DNA from: Isoetes taiwanensis
Taxonomy: Eukaryota; Streptophyta; Lycopodiopsida; Isoetales; Isoetaceae
DNA length: 64,000 bases
NCBI GenBank assembly: GCA_021234155.1
Contig: JAJEKV010000276.1
Location: forward strand, 186,001-250,000
Reading direction: 5' to 3'
The position numbers were made by a program, and so were the translations under genes. Shown one piece after another: positions 57,981 to 64,000 of this stretch. How positions within the stretch are numbered: the first letter of the stretch is position 1; each line of letters begins with the position of its first letter. A model generated the notes under the pieces. It saw nothing but the letters and a program-made list of their open reading frames with translations, made no database searches and had not been told where the DNA came from.

Positions 57981-60900
57981 TGTATGGGCGCTAAGGAACG
58001 GCGGCACTATTCCTCCACGCCCTTGGCGCCGGCGGGGAAGTTAGAGATCGTATACGATGGTGTGAGAAGGAAGGCAGTTCCTCATCACGGGGATGAGGAA
58101 GATCAAATGATGCTCCCGCTCTTGGAATTGAAGGCCCGAAGTGCAAAACTTCGGGTTAGTCATTAATGATCTAAGTGCCGCGAGCAGGGGAACTCCAATC
58201 CCGGAATCAAGAGCTAAAAACTTTGTTGCCAAAAGCTTGGGCAAGGGCAAGAATCAAAGTTTCGAGGAAACTATTCTTTGAATTACAATCCGGGCAAACT
58301 TGGTGGCTGAAACCACCAAGGAGCAAATGATCTTGCACCGGGGCGGGGTTTTGTGCGAGAGTATTGAGCAACAAGCGGGTCCCGAAACTTAAAAAAATTT
58401 GAAAATCGATGACGGAACATGAAGGTGAGGATGTCTCGCAGTAATTGATGAGTTTTTGGGGAGACACCATGCATCTTCATGAGCCTCAATACATACATTG
58501 CGTGCGAATAGGCAAACGAGGGTTCTAAAAGACCTATTCTAGTTAAATTTAAAAGCGAGGAGGGCGAAATAGAGTTATGCAAAATCGTAGTGCCTTAAAA
58601 GGCCATCAATTTATTTGGACGGGGTCTAACTCCGGCACAATTGGAAACCGTAAAAGAAAGAATGGGATCAAGGTAAAAGAGGCAAGGGCAAATGGTGTCA
58701 TGAAAGCATTCTTGGACAGCAGTGGGAAGGCGGCTTATAACTAAGCGGAGAAAAGAATAGGAATTTGGGCCTTGAAGGTGTTAGCATGGAACGTCCGGTG
58801 GGCTATCTCGAGGGGAGAGAATGGAGGCCCCTCGGTGGCGGCTTGGCAAGATGTAGACCTATTATTGCTCTCTGAAACTTGGGAACACCAATCATGAGCC
58901 CTTCGACTTACATGGGTTTCTTTTGTGGGAAGTGCATGGAATGAGAAGGAACCGGTTGAGGAAGAGGTTTTGAGGCATTGCAGATCACATAAAATCCGAT
59001 ATGGCACATCGCATCCATCGCACTCTAAGCATAAACCTGAATCAATATTTGTGGATAAGGATTGACATCTTTGCGTGAAAGCAAGTATATTGCATTATGC
59101 TACTTTGCTCCCCGAACATGTGCATTTATGATCATGTCGAATTAGGCGGGGCAATCCATTTCATGAGCTTTGTAAAGATACTCTTAAGATTTGATTTGGG
59201 TGAAACACTTTTGGTTGGTGACTTCAATGCCACCAAACCAAGAACACGGGTAGCGACCTCTTATGAAACATTGGGTGATGTTAAATCGATAGAGGATGAA
59301 GATGTATCCTTCAAAAGGCAATCTGCATATTCTCGGTGAAAATAGTTCAGTGATCTATTCTTGGAGTTAGGGACAATATGTAACCTCAAAATATTAAATG
59401 GCATTACTAGCTTGGGACTCATGCAAAAACACATGCTATAGTCATTTGGGCTCAAGCACGATTGACTATCTCGCTAGCTAATAAGCAAAACTCTATGACG
59501 GAGTTTTAAATTGTGAGACAAATAAGCACGAAGTCCGATCATCGCCATTGTATTTTGAATTGGCGTGTTTTGTTCCTTTCAAGAAAAGTGAGGCCTGATT
59601 TGTGCCCAAGCTGAAGCTAGATCACGGGGAAGAGAGACCAATATAAGAATTGTCTTGAGGGTTTGTTACCGGACGTCCACATGGTTAGGGGATTTGTAGA
59701 AAAAGATGCAGTTCAATTTTCAACTGAATGGCATTGCATCGACCACGCAGTACATTTGGATGTACAAGACAAAGAAAAGCCCGGATATAATGGTTGGTGG
59801 GATATGGATTGCCGTTTGGCTAGAGCAAAGCTACCTGCTGGTTGTTTGCGCAAGCCAAAGTGGTACAAAACTTTTATAAGGAAGAAGAAAAGAAGTTACC
59901 TCCAGAGAAGGCAGGAAAATCTCAGGAACCGGTTTCAAGGAAAGCATCCCAAGACATTTTGGAAGAAAATCTCAAGCAAGCAAACACACAGACAAACTTA
60001 GATCCAAGGAGTTGCCGCATATGGTTAGGGAAATTTATTCGGTACCCAATGTAGAACCCATGAAATGGAGGATGTAGACCATGACATTTTCACGATTAAT
60101 GATGTTAAAAAACACATTGGATGAAATGTCTCAATGGAAAGGCCGCAGTATGAATAAGGGTCATTTGTAGAACTACTAAAATGGAGTGGGAATAAGTCCA
60201 TGGAGATCGCCACTAGTTTACTAAACCATGTTGTTAGGCAAGGGTTGCCTCGGGATTGGAAGGAGAATAGAGTTTTGCCGATCCATAAAAGGCTGGAGAT
60301 AAGAACATTGTGCATAATTACAGGGACAATCTTAATAGGTAGTATGTTCGCAAAAGGCATTTGGGAAGTCCTGTTGGAGAAAATTAAGTTGTTGGGCTGA
60401 TGAAAATGAGAAAAGGGTCAGAGGCCAAGCGAGGGTTCGGTGAAACATCATTGTACCCTTGATCATGTGCTCCATGAGTATTAATCGAAAAAGCTAAAGG
60501 TCCTAGGCAAGCTCATTTGTGGCATTTATAGACTTCAAAAGCATTTGATACTGATTCCGGAAGGATCGGGGCGAATGGAACAACTTGGTGTTCGCTAAGC
60601 AATAAGAGGAGCTATTGCTAAGCTATATTCCAGAGGTAATAGTAAGGTTGTCCGATGATTTTCTTTGCAGAGGTCCAAAGCACAATAGGTGTTCTACAGG
60701 GTGCCCATTATCCCTACTTTGTTTGGTCTTTATATAGATGAGCGGAGGAATGGTTGAGTCATAGAGGCTTAGCGGTGCACCCGCATGGGCGATTGTCTTA
60801 TTCAATTACTCTTATGGCGCCGACGATGTGGCTTTGTTAGCGATAAACGGAGGGTTTGCGATCTCACCTTGATAATCTAGCGCCTTTACGTGATGCTAGA

Positions 60901-61997
60901 CACATGAAAGTCAATTTAGCCAAATCTAAAGTGATGATCTTTGGGACGACTCATGTGCCCCAGATTCGTGTATAAAGGTGATATTTTGGAAATAGTGGAT
61001 TGTTACAAATATTTAGGATTAGAGTTTTCTTCTAAATATTCTCGGAAAGAATGTGTCGAAAACTGGATAGCGGGTGGCAAAAGCGTACTTTTATATCGGC
61101 ATGTTAACTAGATGTCATAAAACTCAATGATCGGGGCTAAATAAAATCTTATTCAAAACATTAGTGCAAACCGTTATCCTTTATGGATCACCTATATGGG
61201 GCCGCATCTCAAATACATCACCGGGTCGGGATTGAAATAGTGTTGAAAGTATTTCTCAGTGAGGAATTGGGGTTAAACAGCCAGATTCCTTTTGCAATTA
61301 TACTAGCGTAGGCGTGCATGCTTCCTTTGGAAGCGTAGTTTCTCATCAGGCAATAACCTTTGTCAACAGATTCGCCAACAGCCTTAGATGGGCGCCCATC
61401 CAAGATAGCTATGTCTCAATCTACTTCCCTCGGGGATGGTATCAAAATTTGCTAAAATGGGGCTGAACGTTGGGGAATAAGTCTCAAGATTGGCCTGATC
61501 ATCGAGCTTGGGGCCCGGATCTATTACGACGCCGTGTTGTGGAAAAAAATTATGGGCAAAAAGATCACATACATTTGAAGTAAACCCGCTATTGGTCTAT
61601 TTGGAACAAACGCACTGGAAGCACATAAATTCTCGGGATTTTGAATCCATAGCAAAAATACCTAGGACAAGCTCCCATAGGCCGCATGTGGAAACGCGAT
61701 GGTACAATGTTCCAAAGAAGAGAGGTACCGCTTGGTGTGTGAACAGTTGATCGAAGATGAAGCCCATGTGTTTTATTAATCGCTCGCCTTATGAAGAGAT
61801 TAGAAACGTGTTCTCAGATACAAGGCTAATGATTTTTCGACATTACTTGATAAGGACCCTTTCACGCTTGGTCACTATTTTAAAGTCGCAGAAGCACACC
61901 GCTCACTAAAACAAAACTATGAATATTGTGTATTTGCCGCTCCATGGCCTTTCAAGGTCCAAAGTGGGCGTGATAATAATATTACATTACATTACAT
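57981..61997 (+). mobile_element. Nearly full-length decayed LINE inserted in a SINE-like copy
   Basis: Flanked by TACAAT (57975-57980 and 61998-62003) inside a SINE-like copy whose two halves join to match 42411 exactly. ORF1-like pieces come first (58100-58740, including RPILVKFKSEEG and LTPAQLETVKERMGS, like an L1 ORF1p RRM and C-terminal part). The endonuclease follows (VRWAISRGENGGPS near 58795, LLLLSETWEH near 58860, LLVGDFNATK at 59209-59240). Reverse transcriptase is from about 60200 (GLPRDWKENRVLPIHK; SKAFDT near 60540; YGADDVALLA at 60813-60842, a YADD box with one extra Gly). A C-terminal region runs to 61960, then GGGCGTGATAATAATATTAC and an (ATTAC)n tail. Many stops and frameshifts. 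Confidence 0.85.
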
Positions 61998-62000
61998 TAC

Positions 62001-62190
62001 AATCATTACTACTAGGATTAAAAAAACCCCTGCCTCGAAAGGTTTTCAAGGGAAAAAACTTTGCAGTAATGATGATACTAGACAATCGGAGATAATGACT
62101 ACTGAGGGCTCAATAATTGACGACGTTCATCTCTAGAACCTCAAGTATGTATAATGCCAAGTCATGCACAGATGGTGCTCTGAGAAGTTG
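62001..62190 (-). mobile_element. SINE-like copy, head-side half
   Basis: Continues from 57980: AATCATTACTACTAGGATT, CCCCTGCCTCGAAAGG, TTTGCAGTAATGATGATACT, CTACTGAGGGCTCAATAATT, GTCATGCACAGATGGTGCTC. Same order as 42414-42592. Confidence 0.85.
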
Positions 62191-64000
62191 TGGAAGAGGA
62201 CTTAAAAGCATTTGATGTGAGTATTCCATGCCCAGATGCCAAGAAAAGGAAATGTACTTGAAAGATTTTTATATTAATATAAAAGCTTTTGTATAAATAT
62301 AAAAGTATGAACTGTTTTCTTATCAGACATATCACTATCAGCAAGTCTATAGTATGAAATTGTCGTTGGCCGAGCTATAAATGAATTTCAGATCTATATC
62401 TTACTAGAAAAAGTGCAACAACGTTGCTGGGCTTTTTATAAGGCAACAAAAGTGGGACAAGTATTGCAAAAGAAATTGTAATATTGCTTCCAAAAAGTCT
62501 TCCTCGACACAATATATTGTGTTAAATCGCATTTTGATGCTTTTGAAATAATCACATTGTTGAGAACTACATTGAGATAATTATATTGTTGAGATTATGT
62601 GGATAATAAAATATTGTCGAGATTTTGACATATTGAGATGTTCCTTAGATTTAAGTTTGTTTTGTGCACCCATACACATACAAATGAAATAAGCTAGTGT
62701 TATAGTTGGCTCATATTAAATTTTCAGAACATTGACAATAAAGGCTGCTTTGTAGCCATTGCCATTCTAAAAGTTTTGAATAACCTCTAACTATAGACTA
62801 CATACACATTATAAAGTGAACTTCCATTGTTTAAAAAACATGCCACAACCTTAGAATATCACATCTTGATCTGCATAATATTCATAGATCAACATGCTCA
62901 CCATAGTAACCTTGACAAACATACCTGCAACCATAGCATTCCTATATTCTGCTACATATAGTTATTACAAAGCCATTGCACTCATTTTCATGCAGCACAG
63001 TTTGAGACCAGTCTAGGACTTCTAATGAGATATATCTTGCAAGTGTCATTGTCTCTAGTGTAGAGGACCAAACATTTCTTGATGGAAAAATGGTACTTTA
63101 TAAAATGGTCTAGTATTGCCTGCAAGAACAAAGTAACATAGTTGAATACAAAAATCCATGTGAAGTATACAGTTATGCGCACTTGAAAATCTGAAAGGCT
63201 CAGAACTATGATGCACAAGTGTATTTCAAATGCTTCATGCTAGGTAGCAAAGGGAGATAAACTATAGCACTAATTTTAGTTAATAGATTTGAAGGTCATC
63301 TGGTGGTCCAACATGCTTAGCTCCTTCTTGCTCTATACCATGATCTAGTAGAGCATGATCAAACTTTTATTTCTTGACTTAAAAGTGGACTATCTTGCTT
63401 ATATATAGTCAGTTTAGAGTGTGGAGCTATTGCTTGCCATATGAACATGTATTTCAAATATTCCCCTAGATATCATGATCCAGTAGAACATGATCAAAAA
63501 TTTATCTCTTGAATTAAAAGTGGACTAAGTTTGAGTATGCTCAACTGTCTTGTCGTACATAGTTTGCCTAGAGTGTAAAGCCATTGCCTGCCATATGAAT
63601 ATGTATTTCAAATATTTTCCTAGACATATTTGGAATGGCTATTACATAAGCTCTAGTTATGTGCACATCTTTGATATGTGCATTTGTCTTGAAACCTTTT
63701 ACTTGGAAGAGGAATTTAATTTGATCTCTATGTACAAAGTAACTTAGAATGGACAAGTTGAAAAATGGTTGCACACAAATTACTCTACATTTCGGGGTCT
63801 CAAATCACTATTTAGTAAGGGCCTGCAGACTGAAAGCAAGTCCAGCAAATACACCATTCAATGATGTGGTATTAGGTTATGTTATGATACATGCCTTCAA
63901 AACTTTATCTCTTTGATAATTGTTTCCTCTACATTGATTTATGTTAGGCATCATATTTTCTTGCACCTGGAAAACATGTATAACATTATGGAAATATAAG
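62191..64000. other. No supported gene; AT-rich with a tandem duplication
   Basis: Only short frames. The single structured part is the duplication at 63338-63635. Confidence 0.5.
63338..63635. repeat. Tandem ~140-bp duplication
   Basis: AT(C)ATGATC.AGTAGA.CATGATCAAA, AAAAGTGGACTA, GAGTGT..AGC.ATTGC.TGCCATATGAA and ATGTATTTCAAATATT recur at about 63340 and 63470-63480. Confidence 0.85.

Noticed and set aside
1-64000. CRISPR arrays, rRNA genes, bacterial operons, viral genes
   Set aside because: No regularly spaced short repeats with unique spacers, no rRNA signature, and no viral capsid, envelope or movement proteins recognised. The repeats seen are two- or three-unit tandems or transposon parts.

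Overview
The window looks like nuclear DNA of a land plant with a large, repeat-dominated genome, most likely a non-seed vascular plant such as a fern or lycophyte. The reasons are intron-containing genes, plant-type retrotransposons, and a chloroplast omega-6 desaturase whose first histidine box reads HDCGHNSF; from memory, seed-plant FAD6 usually has HDCAHKSF. There are no bacterial operons, rRNA genes or CRISPR arrays. The only gene that looks intact and ordinary is the plastid omega-6 desaturase (FAD6) on the minus strand at 49774-51646, with eight coding exons, 428 codons and a leader intron.

Layout. 0.1-2.2 kb (minus): a gene of an unfamiliar family with two tiny introns and a methyltransferase-like C-terminus; a second, broken relative lies at 56.1-57.0 kb (plus). 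4.7-7.7 kb (plus): a decayed transposase-like gene that I read as the DUF7869 type. 7.9-10.9 kb: three short minus-strand units with TATA boxes, from unrecognised elements. 11.3-12.0 kb: a direct duplication. 12581-15230: a complete small non-autonomous LTR retrotransposon. 15709-16705: a poly(A) retroposon with a perfect 17-bp target duplication. 17.5-20.0 kb: an L1-type LINE 5' part. 21497-28071: a 6.6-kb inverted-repeat element with two convergent decayed genes, one ending in an FCP1-like domain. 30.3 kb: antisense copy of the poly(A) retroposon. 31.5-35.2 kb (minus): Helitron-type PIF1 helicase remnant with tandem arrays. 36.0-38.5 kb: LINE reverse transcriptase remnant. 42.2, 47.9 and 57.9/62.0 kb: SINE-like copies with pentanucleotide tails. 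49.6-52.1 kb: FAD6. 52.7 kb: a tRNA-derived SINE. 54.2-55.1 kb: 3' end of the LINE family seen at 36 kb. 57981-61997: a nearly full-length LINE inserted inside one of the SINE-like copies. 62.2-64 kb: AT-rich DNA with a tandem duplication.

The mobile elements form a network. LINEs and SINEs share a 3'-terminal box followed by 4-5-bp tail repeats, which suggests a common retrotransposition machinery. Most element genes are dead, and several conserved motifs are broken by single-base frameshifts, which may be real decay or assembly error. The best candidates for something undescribed are the inverted-repeat element at 21.5-28.1 kb, the methyltransferase-like gene family seen at both ends of the window, and a recurrent palindrome ATCGC-N4-GCGAT in the first 5 kb.
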